Origin: an uncultured Bacilli bacterium
GTDB lineage: Bacteria > Bacillota_I > Bacilli_A > RF39 > UBA660
NCBI GenBank assembly: GCA_934183155.1
Contig: CAKPSB010000001.1
Span: 1-64,000, forward strand
Length of the DNA: 64,000 bases
Reading direction: 5' to 3'
Numbering within the stretch: position 1 is the first letter of the stretch; each line of letters starts with the position of its first letter. The notes beneath the pieces were generated by a model. The model was not told the DNA's origin, made no database searches, and saw nothing but the letters and a program-made list of their open reading frames with translations. Both the position numbers and the translations under genes were made by a program. Positions 44,416 through 53,721 of the stretch are shown piece by piece.

Positions 44416-44981
44416 AAACTACCTCCATTAAAATAAATATTATCAACAATCTCTAAATAGTCAACCCTTGGATTATATTTATCATTAATTATATAACCAT
44501 TTTCCTCAAAATATGAAAGTGGAATCGATTTCCTAGAATTTTCATTAAGAAAATTTATTAAACTCTCTACCGAAAGGAAAAAAGTCTTATTAATACTAGT
44601 AAACCTTACAATTAAAAAGCCAATTCCACCATGCTTATAAATCCGCCTCAAATGTTTTATTTGATGCTCATGTATATTATTTAAAGGGAAAGAAGTTTTA
44701 AGCTTAGTTTCCTTAGCCTCAAAATCAATATACTTTCCTTTATATATACCATTATAATCAGTTGTTGATGGTGTTGAAAAATATCCTTCTTTAATAACCG
44801 CTAAAGATCTAGAAGGGTAATTAACCTTTGAAATAGTAATAGGGGTAGGCTTCTTATAAATAACTGCAATATCGTTAACGAGATAATAATTATTACTAGC
44901 TTCCAAATCAGCTTCTAAAGTCATACCTCTATTAGCGTATGTATTTATATTTTTAAATATAGCCCCATTTATTTTTCTCAT
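44412..44981 (-). CDS. recU: Holliday junction resolvase RecU
   Basis: 189 aa. Family motifs are YANRGMTLE, IAVIYKKPTPITI, YFSTPSTTDYNGIYKGKYID, FEAKET (metal-binding Glu and Lys) and NIHEHQIKHL. It resolves Holliday junctions in recombination and chromosome segregation in Gram-positives. Its last codons contain the SD of the PBP gene, and the stop overlaps the PBP start (ATGA-type). Confidence 0.96.
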   Translation of the reverse strand: MRKINGAIFKNINTYANRGMTLEADLEASNNYYLVNDIAVIYKKPTPITISKVNYPSRSLAVIKEGYFSTPSTTDYNGIYKGKYIDFEAKETKLKTSFPLNNIHEHQIKHLRRIYKHGGIGFLIVRFTSINKTFFLSVESLINFLNENSRKSIPLSYFEENGYIINDKYNPRVDYLEIVDNIYFNGGSL

Positions 44982-45124
44982 ATTAACACCATTTTAATTA
45001 TACTATAATTAATTTTTTTTGCAAACACATCATTAAAAAAAATATAAAGTTCTAAATATAACTAATATTGTCGAAAATATATTAAAAAAAAATAAATAAT
45101 GCTACCATAAAATCGGTGATAAAA

Positions 45125-45229
45125 ATGAACATAAATCAAATTAATAGTATATTTAATGAAATTATAAGTGATGTAAAATACTTAAGATTAAAATCAATAA
45201 TTATAAAAAGTTGCTCAAAAGAAAAATAA
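45125..45229 (+). CDS. Possible 34-aa peptide
   Basis: ATG at 45125 with GGTGATAAAA directly before it. The product of 34 residues is charged, with no membrane segment (MNINQINSIFNEII at the start). Spacing to the SD is good, but the ORF is short and I recognise no homologue. Confidence 0.35.
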   Translation: MNINQINSIFNEIISDVKYLRLKSIIIKSCSKEK

Positions 45230-45256
45230 AGTGTAAAATTACCATTGAGGTGTTTT

Positions 45257-45907
45257 ATGCTAAAATTGTTTTATCTTTTTATAACTTATGCCATATTAGG
45301 CTGGCTAATGGAAGTTGCCATCGTTTCATTTCACAAGAAAAAATGGACATCACGGGGCTTTTTGATAGGACCATGGTGTCCAATTTATGGCTGGGGAGCC
45401 ATATTTATAACCATATTGTTAAGAAAATACTATAATGATATTTGGTCACTATTTGTAAATTCATTTATTCTCGGATCAGTCTTAGAATATTTAACAAGTT
45501 ACATTATGGAAAAAATATTTAAAGCTCGCTGGTGGGATTACAGCAATCATAAATTCAACTTAAACGGTCGAATCAGCTTAACAACATCATTAGGTTTTGG
45601 CGTTTTAGGTGTTTTGGTAGTTAAAGTATTTAATCCGTTTTTTATGAAACTTCCAGACAACTTACCAGTAATAATATTTAATATAGCAATGATAGTAGTA
45701 TTCCTAATATTTATCTCTGATACTATATTTTCATTTGTTGTTATTAGTAATATTAAAAAAACAAGCACAAATCAAAAAGATATTACAGAAATTTCAACAG
45801 AAGAATTAAAAAAAGCTCTTAAAAATAAATCATACTTTAACCGTAGACTATTAAATTCTTTTCCAAACTTAAAATTTATTCAATCAAAAAAAATAAAACA
45901 AAAGTAG
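45257..45907 (+). CDS. Membrane protein, putative ABC-transporter type IV (CmpB-like)
   Basis: 216 aa from ATG 45257, with GAGGTG 4 nt before it. About five membrane helices. The segments TYAILGWLMEV, SRGFLIGPWCPIYGWGA and the YLTSYIMEKIFKARWWDYSN region match the putative ABC-transporter type IV family (PF06541). No ATPase is nearby. The C-terminal ~50 residues are cytoplasmic and basic. Transport activity is unproven. Confidence 0.82.
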   Translation: MLKLFYLFITYAILGWLMEVAIVSFHKKKWTSRGFLIGPWCPIYGWGAIFITILLRKYYNDIWSLFVNSFILGSVLEYLTSYIMEKIFKARWWDYSNHKFNLNGRISLTTSLGFGVLGVLVVKVFNPFFMKLPDNLPVIIFNIAMIVVFLIFISDTIFSFVVISNIKKTSTNQKDITEISTEELKKALKNKSYFNRRLLNSFPNLKFIQSKKIKQK

Positions 45908-45934
45908 TAATGATTGAAATCAAATTTTCAAAAT

Positions 45935-45960
45935 AAAGCAAAATCATAAGTGCTTTTTTT
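45935..45960 (+). terminator. Weak terminator
   Basis: AAAGCA, loop of 10 nt, TGCTTT, then TTTT. Confidence 0.55.
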
Positions 45961-46011
45961 ATTTGAAAAAATACAAATAAAAATTATTTTATTTCTTAAC
46001 AAACCCAACTC

Positions 46012-46040
46012 TTTACATGCTCTAAAAAAAAATGCTATAA
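46012..46040 (+). promoter_or_regulatory. Sigma-A promoter with extended -10
   Basis: TTTACA at 46012-46017, 17-bp spacer, TATAAT at 46035-46040 preceded by TGC. SD AGGAGGGG follows before the start at 46064. Confidence 0.7.
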
Positions 46041-46063
46041 TGTAAAAAATAGGAGGGGCAATT

Positions 46064-47329
46064 ATGATAAACGAAAGAAAGGAAATAGACTTCTCATCAC
46101 TACCAGCAGCTATTAGAAGCATGATAGAATTAGACTCTAATGCCGCTGCAGTTATTGACGAATTAATAGCATATAAAGGTGAAAATACCACATTAGCGAC
46201 ATTGATATTATTAGATGATATGAACATAAGAGGCGTTCAAATATATGATTTATATAAATTAGCCAATAAAAATATAGAAGAATTTTATGACAAAATTCTT
46301 AATATAACAAAAAAAGACATAGAAAAATTAAATACATCTTCCGCATCTTTATGTGCTTATAAAGCTGTTTTCTCAGGAAATACAAAAGAACGCCAAAAAA
46401 ATCCTGAAAAATATCTTTTAAAAACCGAAGAAAGAGAAAAATACACTAAAATTTCTAAACAAGAAAAAGAAAATTTACCAAAAGATTTTTATCCTGCAAT
46501 AACAGTTTCACAAGCCTTAGAGTTGATAGATAATAATAAGTTTACCTTAGGCTATCAACAAACATATAAAAAAAACAATGGTGAAAAAGAAACATATCGC
46601 GTTTTTTATAATGAATTTGGCGATGTTATCTACACGCATTCATTAGATGAAGAAAACATCTTTTTATGGGGTCAATCAAAGCTAAATGTTGTTAGAAAAA
46701 TAGAAAAAGTAGAAACCAAATTTAATCCATGCAATGCATACTTTAATGTTCCAAATGTTGTTGGTTATAATATTGAGCTCAAAGAAAAACCTCTTGAAAC
46801 TTATAAAAAAATCCTTTCAAAAAAAGAAAAACCCATTGAGAATTTACAAGAAGAATATTATGACAATAATCTTATTCCAATAATTGAAACTACAAAATCT
46901 ATGAAATATAAAGAAGATTATCCTTCATACAAAGCTTGTGTAATAGCCTCAATCTATGACCTTTTAACATTTAAAGAAACATATAAAAAATTAGATGAAG
47001 GACTAAAAAAATTATATGAGCCACTTTTAGATTATGCAAGTGATAAAGCTTACGATGAAATAATAAGTCATCTAAACTCAGATGAAGGAATTGAAATAGC
47101 AATAGACCTTCAAAACATTTTAGGAATTAGTCTAGATAAAATTAAACTTTTTGCCGCAAAAGATAGGTATTGTCAAAATCATGGACATGACATAATTATT
47201 CCTGTAAACAGATTTTTAAGCAGACTAATATGCGATGATCCATGGGCAAAAGATATGAATGCGCGTATAATTAAAATATTAGCCCACGATATAAAACCAG
47301 TATACTCAAAAACAAAAGAAGCTATTTAG
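46064..47329 (+). CDS. Large soluble protein of unknown function
   Basis: 421 aa, mostly helical and charged, no signal peptide or membrane segment, no domain recognised. A short central beta segment (about 175-240: GYQQTYKKNNGEKETYRVFY, IYTHSLDEENIFLWGQSKL) separates helical halves. The C-terminal part has a Cys/His pair (DRYCQNHGHD). Strong promoter and SD indicate real, probably high expression. Convergent with the VanY-like pair. Confidence 0.75.
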   Translation: MINERKEIDFSSLPAAIRSMIELDSNAAAVIDELIAYKGENTTLATLILLDDMNIRGVQIYDLYKLANKNIEEFYDKILNITKKDIEKLNTSSASLCAYKAVFSGNTKERQKNPEKYLLKTEEREKYTKISKQEKENLPKDFYPAITVSQALELIDNNKFTLGYQQTYKKNNGEKETYRVFYNEFGDVIYTHSLDEENIFLWGQSKLNVVRKIEKVETKFNPCNAYFNVPNVVGYNIELKEKPLETYKKILSKKEKPIENLQEEYYDNNLIPIIETTKSMKYKEDYPSYKACVIASIYDLLTFKETYKKLDEGLKKLYEPLLDYASDKAYDEIISHLNSDEGIEIAIDLQNILGISLDKIKLFAAKDRYCQNHGHDIIIPVNRFLSRLICDDPWAKDMNARIIKILAHDIKPVYSKTKEAI

Positions 47330-47337
47330 CTTCTTTT
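47314..47337. terminator. Bidirectional terminator
   Basis: AAAAGAAGCTA and TAGCTTCTTTT with a tiny loop, A/T runs on both sides, overlapping the ends of both convergent genes. Confidence 0.7.
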
Positions 47338-48374
47338 TCATTATAATAAGCATGATATTCTTCCAAAGTTAAATTATCATCATGGATAATTTTAGCCGCT
47401 TTTTTGCCAACATATCTATAGTGCCATGATTCATGCTTATATCCAGTTATATCTTCCTTATCTTTAGGAAACCTTAAAATAAATCCATATTTATAAGCGT
47501 TATTGTTAAGCCATTTAGCCTCATCAGTATTATCAAACTTCTCACTTATTTCATTTAAATCACTACACAAACCAGTTTGATGCTCTGAATATCCAGGTCT
47601 AGCAGAATAAATATCAGCCATATTTTTACCATCACGTACAACATATCTATTATATAAATTAACTTGATAAGCATACGTTCTGTAGGCTGAAGAGTTATAA
47701 ATAATTACATTATCTAATCTAGCTCCATCAACCATTTTTTCAAAAGCTTCCGCAGCTTCCTTTCGCATCATATTATTACTACCTTTATTATATTTTCCAG
47801 TTAAAGAAACTAAATCATTAGGTACATAACTAGAAGATAAATGGTAAAACTTATTAACTAAAAGCAAATTTCCATCATTCAAATTACTATCAGCCACACT
47901 ATTATAAAAACCCAAATCAGCTTTAGAATTAACTATAGCAATAACTTTTTTTAAACCAGCCTTATGACTATTACCATAATCTAAATATCGTGCAACATTA
48001 TCATTAATATAATATTTTTCTTGAACTAATCCCGCTAACAAACTAGAAGCAGGGTAATTCATTAAATCATATCCTGAATTAACAATAGTCACAATATCTT
48101 CTATATTAGCTTTTTTATTCTTCAGATAATACTTTAAATACTTTTCAAAGTTTTTCTCTTCATACCCCTTACAATTTAAAATATCAATTAGACTCTTATC
48201 ATAACCATTTTCCAAAAATAAATCATAATCACTTTTAGAAACTTTATTATGAATTAATTTAACATCTTTTTCATTATATCCAAGTTTCTCAAATTTATCA
48301 CAATTATTATGTGTAAAATAAAAGAAAAAGGTAAAAATACATATAATCAAAATACATATTATTCCTTTTTTCAT
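47322..48374 (-). CDS. VanY-like D-alanyl-D-alanine carboxypeptidase (copy 2)
   Basis: 350 aa from ATG 48372-48374, with AAGGTGAGG before it. N-terminal membrane anchor (about 4-20), a ~120-residue helical stalk, and a C-terminal peptidase M15B domain. Zinc and catalytic motifs are SSAYRTYAYQ, SEHQTGLCSDL (H and D) and ESWHYRYVG (E and H). It trims the terminal D-Ala of peptidoglycan stems. Its N-terminal region contains repeated GY-x-E/K-x-(V/L) units (LGYNEKDV, NGYDKSLI, KGYEEKNF). It follows the paralogue at 48385 by 10 nt. Confidence 0.92.
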   Translation of the reverse strand: MKKGIICILIICIFTFFFYFTHNNCDKFEKLGYNEKDVKLIHNKVSKSDYDLFLENGYDKSLIDILNCKGYEEKNFEKYLKYYLKNKKANIEDIVTIVNSGYDLMNYPASSLLAGLVQEKYYINDNVARYLDYGNSHKAGLKKVIAIVNSKADLGFYNSVADSNLNDGNLLLVNKFYHLSSSYVPNDLVSLTGKYNKGSNNMMRKEAAEAFEKMVDGARLDNVIIYNSSAYRTYAYQVNLYNRYVVRDGKNMADIYSARPGYSEHQTGLCSDLNEISEKFDNTDEAKWLNNNAYKYGFILRFPKDKEDITGYKHESWHYRYVGKKAAKIIHDDNLTLEEYHAYYNEKEAK

Positions 48375-48384
48375 TTTCCTCACC

Positions 48385-49332
48385 TTACTTATCCAAATAA
48401 TAGGCATAATACTCATCATAAGTTAAGCCACTATCGTAAACTTTTTTAGCTAAATTCTTACCAACATATCTGTAATGCCAAGCCTCATAATTGTAACCAG
48501 TAATCTCTTCTAACCCTTTAGGATATCTTAAGATAAAACCATATTTATAACAGTTAGTACTAAGCCATTTAAAGGCATCAGTGTTTTCAAAATTATTCAT
48601 ATTAGCTCCAGGTGTGAATATATCCAAAGAAAGCCCTGTTTGATGCTCAGAGAAATTAGGTCTAGCAGCATATTTGTCTGCATATGCAAGTCCTTTCTTA
48701 TCTTCATATTCATCATAAATTTTTTTCTGAGAAGCGTAATCTCTATAAGAAGAATTAACAATTAAAGTAATATTATCTTCCTTAGCTTTCGCACTCATTT
48801 GTTGAAAAGCTTTATAAACAGTTTTTCTAATACTATTTCCAGGATAAGCATACCAATTACTCATCTCAACAACATCCTTAGGCGCATATTTGTCAGGAAG
48901 TTCATAATGCTTGTTAACTAAAATAGCATAACCCTTGTCCATGTCAGTTTTTAAAGTATTACTATAAGCCTTATCATCCGCACGTACATTAACTAAAGAA
49001 ATCACTTTTTTATAATTAACTTTCTTATTTTTATAAGTTTTATCAATATACTTTATATATCTATCATAATTTTTCCAAATAAAGTATTTTTGCTTAAGTA
49101 AAGGTATAAAATCATCCTCATACTTATTAGTGGTAGCATAATCAATATACTTTTTATCAAACTTTAAAATTTCTGAAACTTCTTTTTCACTATATCCACT
49201 GCGCCCCAATTTATATTCGTCACTAGTGTAATACTTATATAACTTTATGCCACAAATAGTTAAAATAACAATTAAAACAATAACGGCAGCAATAACAATA
49301 GCACTTTTCTTAAAACGACGCTTGTAATACAT
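48385..49332 (-). CDS. VanY-like D-alanyl-D-alanine carboxypeptidase (copy 1)
   Basis: 315 aa from ATG 49330-49332, with GGTGATTAGT upstream. N-terminal basic stretch and membrane helix (about 10-31), stalk with SGYSEKEVSEILKFDKKYID, then an M15B domain with SSYRDYASQ, SEHQTGLSLDI and EAWHYRYVG. Together with the following paralogue it forms a tandem duplicate of membrane-anchored DD-carboxypeptidases. No vanR/vanS or vanH-A-X genes are present, so it is a housekeeping wall enzyme and not a resistance cluster. Confidence 0.92.
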   Translation of the reverse strand: MYYKRRFKKSAIVIAAVIVLIVILTICGIKLYKYYTSDEYKLGRSGYSEKEVSEILKFDKKYIDYATTNKYEDDFIPLLKQKYFIWKNYDRYIKYIDKTYKNKKVNYKKVISLVNVRADDKAYSNTLKTDMDKGYAILVNKHYELPDKYAPKDVVEMSNWYAYPGNSIRKTVYKAFQQMSAKAKEDNITLIVNSSYRDYASQKKIYDEYEDKKGLAYADKYAARPNFSEHQTGLSLDIFTPGANMNNFENTDAFKWLSTNCYKYGFILRYPKGLEEITGYNYEAWHYRYVGKNLAKKVYDSGLTYDEYYAYYLDK

Positions 49333-49591
49333 ACTAATCACCATCCTAATTAAGCTTGTAACTAAGCATCCAATAAGTTACAACTTACCATAAGTATACC
49401 ATAAGTCAAACATAAAGAGTATAAAAACGTAAAGTTTGAAAAAAACCAGAGAAATTTATTTACCAAAAAAATTACTAATGACAGCCACATATAAGACAAA
49501 TATTTAAATTTAAATAATATACTAGACAAATACTGTACAAAAATTAAAATAAATGGTAAAATTAAAATGTAAATTAATAGAGGGTGGTTAA

Positions 49592-50011
49592 ATGAAATAC
49601 TTAGGACTTGACTTAGGTACTAGAACTTTAGGTATATCAATTTCTGATACAACTAAAACTATTGCCTCAGCGTATGGAACAATTCATTTTCAAGATGATG
49701 ATTATGAAACCGCTATCCAAAAACTATCCACTATTATACAAAAAGAACCTATTGAAGCCTTGGTTTTAGGATTCCCTAAAAACATGAACGGAACAGTAGG
49801 TCCCAGAGCTTTAAATACCCTAGAATTTAAAAAAAAGCTAGAAGAAACCTTTCATCTTCCTGTGAATATGCAAGATGAAAGATTATCTACAAAAGAAGCT
49901 CATGGCTACATGATAAAAGCTGATATGTCTAGAAAAAAGAGAAAAGAAAAAATAGACTCATTAGCCGCTAATATCATTTTACAAACATACTTAGACAAAA
50001 GAAAGGACTGA
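49592..50011 (+). CDS. ruvX: RuvX/YqgF-family nuclease
   Basis: 139 aa, RNase H-fold nuclease. N-terminal YLGLDLGTRTLGISISD, middle LVLGFPKNMNGTVG, then MQDERLSTKEA and the C-terminal IDSLAANIILQTYLD. Linked to pre-16S rRNA 5' processing and Holliday-junction-type cleavage. First of the Bacilli-type run ruvX-yrzB-mltG-trmR. A 259-nt upstream gap to the vanY pair contains only A/T-rich sequence and no clear promoter consensus. Confidence 0.95.
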   Translation: MKYLGLDLGTRTLGISISDTTKTIASAYGTIHFQDDDYETAIQKLSTIIQKEPIEALVLGFPKNMNGTVGPRALNTLEFKKKLEETFHLPVNMQDERLSTKEAHGYMIKADMSRKKRKEKIDSLAANIILQTYLDKRKD

Positions 50012-50018
50012 AAAAGTT

Positions 50019-50381
50019 ATGGAAAATTATGAAAATAATATGATGGAAAACAATGAAAACAACATAAAATTTAAAGCAATTGATGACGAAGGAAGACAAA
50101 TAGACTGCGAAGCACTATTTCTATTTGAATCACCAGAAACGAAAAAAAACTATATCGTATATACCGATCATTCACTAGATGACGAAGGAAATACAAAAGT
50201 ATATGCCTCAATTTATGATCCAAAAGATATGAAGACAGATGAGAATAATGAACTTGCAGCATTCCCATTAAAAGCAATTGAAACAGAAAAAGAATGGAAA
50301 ATAATTGAGACTATCTTAAATACAATGCAATCACAAATAGAAACAGCTAAGTCTAATGAAACTGCTTCTTCAGCAGAGTAG
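50019..50381 (+). CDS. yrzB: DUF1292-family protein (YrzB-like)
   Basis: 120 aa, acidic, with a DUF1292 core (IDDEGRQIDCEALFLFESPE then NYIVYTDHSLDDEGNTKVYA) and a conserved ETEKEWKIIETIL end. Function unknown, but its place between ruvX and mltG is conserved in Bacilli. The N-terminus has an Asn/Glu/Met-rich stretch (MENYENNMMENNENN). Confidence 0.9.
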   Translation: MENYENNMMENNENNIKFKAIDDEGRQIDCEALFLFESPETKKNYIVYTDHSLDDEGNTKVYASIYDPKDMKTDENNELAAFPLKAIETEKEWKIIETILNTMQSQIETAKSNETASSAE

Positions 50382-50390
50382 GTCTTTACT

Positions 50391-51473
50391 TTGAAAAAAA
50401 ATCGAAAGTTTTCACCGAGTAAATTCTTACTCTTTTTGTTGCTTTTAATAATCATAACCAGTTTAATTTTAATTGGCATTTATGAATACGAAACATCAGC
50501 TATAAGTACAAACACAAACCCTAAAACAATTATTGTAGATGAAGGAGATAATTACTTTACACTAACAAGTAAATTAAAAGAAAAAAAACTAATTCGTTCA
50601 GAATTTTTCTATAAATTGTATTTAAAAATAGCAAAACCAACAAATTTAGCTAAAGGAAAATATGATTTAAACGAAGCTATGAGTGTGCCAGAAATTGTCA
50701 AAGTTTTAGGAAATAAAGATAATCAAAGAGATAGTACAATTAAATTAACATTTAGAGAAGGCTTAACTGTTAAACAAATAGCGAAAATTGTCGAAAGCAA
50801 AACCGGCATTACGGAAGAATCGTTTTTAAGTAAAATAAAAGATACAAATTATTTAAAAACTCTACAGAAAGATTACTGGTTCCTAACAGATAGTATATAT
50901 AATGACCAAATATATTATCCATTAGAGGGATACTTGTTCCCAGACACATATCATTTTGAAGACAACAAATTAACCGCAGATAATATTATTCGTAAAATGC
51001 TAGATAATACAAACGAAAAATTAACGCCATATAAAGTGGCACTTACATCAGGAAAATATAATATTCATCAAATACTAACTTTATCATCTATCATTGAATT
51101 AGAAGCAGCTACTGATAGTGATAGAACTATGGTAGCAGGCGTTTTATATAACCGCTTAAATAAAGGTTGGTCTTTGGGCTGTGATATAACCACATACTAC
51201 GCAGTTCAAAAATCACTAAATGAAAAATTAACCAAAAGTGATTTATCAATTTGTAATGGTTATAACACAAGATGTACTTCAATGATTGGACTTCCAGTAG
51301 GACCGATAAATAACCCATCACTATCTTCCATAAAAGCCGCTATAAATCCGCAAGAAAATAATTATTACTATTTTGTAGCCGATACAAACAAAAAAGTATA
51401 TTTCACAAAAAGCGCCAATGAACATGCACAAATAATTTCTAAATTAAAAAAAGAGGGCATATGGGCAGCTTAA
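50391..51473 (+). CDS. mltG: Endolytic transglycosylase MltG
   Basis: 360 aa. TTG start at 50391 with TAGGT upstream. Cytoplasmic basic N-terminus, one membrane helix (about 13-31), LysM-like region, then the YceG domain. The catalytic Glu is probably in SSIIELEAATD, and LPVGPINNPSLSSIKAAINP is the C-terminal signature. It releases nascent glycan strands at the membrane. It overlaps the next gene by 13 nt. Confidence 0.93.
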   Translation: MKKNRKFSPSKFLLFLLLLIIITSLILIGIYEYETSAISTNTNPKTIIVDEGDNYFTLTSKLKEKKLIRSEFFYKLYLKIAKPTNLAKGKYDLNEAMSVPEIVKVLGNKDNQRDSTIKLTFREGLTVKQIAKIVESKTGITEESFLSKIKDTNYLKTLQKDYWFLTDSIYNDQIYYPLEGYLFPDTYHFEDNKLTADNIIRKMLDNTNEKLTPYKVALTSGKYNIHQILTLSSIIELEAATDSDRTMVAGVLYNRLNKGWSLGCDITTYYAVQKSLNEKLTKSDLSICNGYNTRCTSMIGLPVGPINNPSLSSIKAAINPQENNYYYFVADTNKKVYFTKSANEHAQIISKLKKEGIWAA

Positions 51474-52045
51474 CATCACTAGAAAAATATGCTAAAGAAA
51501 AAAAAGTACCTATCATTCAAAAAGAAGGATTAAATTTTCTTTTAAAAATCATTAAAGAAAACAATATAAAAACAATCTTAGAAATAGGCACGGCCATCGG
51601 TTATTCAGCCATAAATATGGCAAAAATAGATAGTAATATATCTGTAACAACCATCGAACGTAATAATGAAATGTATCTGCAAGCCAAACAAAACATCAAA
51701 GATTTTAAACTGGAAGATAGAATAAATTTAATATATGGGGATGCCCTATTTACTGAAATAGAAGGAGAATATGATTTGATTTTCATAGATGCCGCCAAAG
51801 CACAATATATTAAATTCTTTGAAAAATATAAAAAAAATTTAAACAAAAAAGGAATTATCATAACAGATAATCTAAATTTTCATGGACTTGCTAAAAATCC
51901 AGAAGAAATAAAAAGCAAAAATTTAAAAGCTTTAGTAAAAAAAATAAATCTTTATAAAGAATTTTTAAAAGAAAATAAAGATTATAGCACTACATTTTAT
52001 GAAATCGGAGATGGAATTGCTATAAGCAAAAGAAAAGGGGAATAA
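51461..52045 (+). CDS. trmR: tRNA 5-hydroxyuridine methyltransferase TrmR (YrrM)
   Basis: 194 aa, class I SAM-dependent O-methyltransferase. SAM motif ILEIGTAIGYSAINMA, acidic loop TIERNNEMY, and the metal/catalytic DAAKAQY with ITDNLNFHG. In B. subtilis TrmR methylates ho5U34 of tRNA to mo5U34. The trhP1-trhP2 genes that make ho5U lie just downstream, supporting this specificity over small-molecule substrates. SD GAGGGC. Confidence 0.88.
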   Translation: MGSLTSLEKYAKEKKVPIIQKEGLNFLLKIIKENNIKTILEIGTAIGYSAINMAKIDSNISVTTIERNNEMYLQAKQNIKDFKLEDRINLIYGDALFTEIEGEYDLIFIDAAKAQYIKFFEKYKKNLNKKGIIITDNLNFHGLAKNPEEIKSKNLKALVKKINLYKEFLKENKDYSTTFYEIGDGIAISKRKGE

Positions 52046-52046
52046 A

Positions 52047-52739
52047 ATGGATATAAAAAAAGTTAAAGCAAAGGCACGAAAAAATTTAAAAGGCAATTAC
52101 CTAACACCCGTTTTAGCTATAATAATATATGGAATTTTTATGAGTATGTGTTTTAACACAGCTAAATATGTAAAAGCACCATCACTTTCAATAATTTTAA
52201 CACTAATTATCACAAGCCTATTTTATATGGGATTACTTCAAATAATCATAAAAACAGCTAAAGGCAAAAAGACAACAGTTGACGAGCTTTTCCAAAGAAC
52301 TGATCTGTTTTGGCGATGTGCAGCCATAACAATTGTATTTCTATTTATCAATACAATCTGTGGCTTATTAGAGTTTACTGCTGTAAATTCATTACTTGTC
52401 TTTATAACATACCAAACAGATTTAAATATTGTTCTATCTTCTTTAATGATTGTTATCGGCTTTATATTAAGCATCACTATAGCAGCTTTTTGGATAATGC
52501 TAATGTTAGATTTTTCACAAAGTTACTTTATATTATACGATAACGAACAAATGCCATTAAAAGAAATATTAGAAAAAAGTATGGACATGATGGAAGGCCA
52601 TAAGACTGAATATATAAAATTAATACTAAGCTTTATTGGCTGGTTCATTTTAGGAATCTTCACATTTGGAATTTTATATTTTTGGCTAACTCCATATATA
52701 TATGTAACCCAAGCAAATTTCTACGAAGAAATAAAATAA
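52047..52739 (+). CDS. DUF975-family membrane protein
   Basis: 230 aa. The N-terminus KVKAKARKNLKGNYLTPVLA matches DUF975, followed by about six membrane helices and the C-terminal HKTEYIKLILSFIGWFILGI. Function unknown. It starts 1 nt after trmR and interrupts an otherwise Bacillus-like order between trmR and trhP1. Followed by a terminator. Confidence 0.85.
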   Translation: MDIKKVKAKARKNLKGNYLTPVLAIIIYGIFMSMCFNTAKYVKAPSLSIILTLIITSLFYMGLLQIIIKTAKGKKTTVDELFQRTDLFWRCAAITIVFLFINTICGLLEFTAVNSLLVFITYQTDLNIVLSSLMIVIGFILSITIAAFWIMLMLDFSQSYFILYDNEQMPLKEILEKSMDMMEGHKTEYIKLILSFIGWFILGIFTFGILYFWLTPYIYVTQANFYEEIK

Positions 52740-52740
52740 A

Positions 52741-52772
52741 AACACACGAATTATAAAACTCATGTGTTTTTT
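52741..52772 (+). terminator. Terminator after the DUF975 gene
   Basis: AACACA pairs with TGTGTT across an A/T-rich loop, followed by TTTT. Confidence 0.65.
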
Positions 52773-52884
52773 AATACATAAAAAGTTTTAACAAAAATAA
52801 GTATAGCTTTTAAACTTATAAAAATTACCATTACTTTAAAAATACATATTTTTCCCCACAAACATTGTAAATAATCATATCACC

Positions 52885-52893
52885 TGCTATAAT
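52885..52893 (+). promoter_or_regulatory. Extended -10 promoter of trhP1
   Basis: TGCTATAAT lies 26 nt before the trhP1 start, so trhP1-trhP2 have their own promoter. Confidence 0.6.
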
Positions 52894-52919
52894 TAATCAG
52901 AAGAAAGCGAGGTTTTATC

Positions 52920-53720
52920 ATGAATATAGCCGCTATTATAAATAATATAAATCAAGCTGTTGATGTAAAAGAATATGTAGATGCCTACCTGTTACCAATA
53001 AAAACCTTCAGTATAAATTACCTAAATACATTTACCATAGAAGAAATAAAAGAAATAAAAAAATTAAATAAAAAAATATTTATCATAGTAAATAAAAATA
53101 TCCACAATAATGAATTAAAGGAACTAGAAGAGACTTTAAAACAAATAGATAAATTAAACATTCAAGGAATAATTTTTTATGACATTGCCATAGTTAACCT
53201 AAAACAAAAATTGTTTTTAAAAACAGCTTTAGTTTGGGCGCAAGAGCATCTAACAACCAATTATGGTACTATAAATTACTGGCAAGAAAAAAATGTTGAT
53301 TATGCCTATTTATCATCAGAACTTACAAAAAGAGAAATAGAAGAAATCAGAAAAAACACTAAAGTTAAACTATTTGTAAATATTTTTGGCTATATACCAA
53401 TGTTTACTTCCAAAAGACATCTAGTAAACAATTATTTAGAAACATTTGGCCTAAAATCACATGGAAAAAACACCATTTTTAAAGAAGAAAAAACATATCC
53501 AATTGTTGATACAAAAAATGGAACAACAGTTTACTCAAATTACATATTAAACGCCACAAACGAAGAGTTTAAAACCATTGATTACCTAGTATTTAACAGT
53601 AATTTTATAGATGAAAAAGATTTTGCAGAAGTTTTAAAAAACTACAAAGAGAAAAAAACAAATAAATTTAAAATAGAAACCGGTTTCCTTTATAAAGAAA
53701 CCATATACAAGGTGAAATAA
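52920..53720 (+). CDS. trhP1: U32-family protein TrhP1 (YrrN), first subunit
   Basis: 266 aa. TIM-barrel-like U32 family member, shorter and more divergent than its partner, without the full cysteine cluster. Segments DAYLLPIKTFSINYLNTFT and KTALVWAQEHLTTNYGTINY fit the YrrN-type protein that always precedes YrrO in Bacilli. It acts with TrhP2 in forming 5-hydroxyuridine at tRNA position 34. Starts after its own extended -10 promoter; stops 1 nt before trhP2. Confidence 0.8.
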   Translation: MNIAAIINNINQAVDVKEYVDAYLLPIKTFSINYLNTFTIEEIKEIKKLNKKIFIIVNKNIHNNELKELEETLKQIDKLNIQGIIFYDIAIVNLKQKLFLKTALVWAQEHLTTNYGTINYWQEKNVDYAYLSSELTKREIEEIRKNTKVKLFVNIFGYIPMFTSKRHLVNNYLETFGLKSHGKNTIFKEEKTYPIVDTKNGTTVYSNYILNATNEEFKTIDYLVFNSNFIDEKDFAEVLKNYKEKKTNKFKIETGFLYKETIYKVK

Positions 53721-53721
53721 T

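Noticed and set aside
48385..49332. Vancomycin-resistance cluster
   Set aside because: Only VanY-like carboxypeptidases, with no vanHAX or vanRS.
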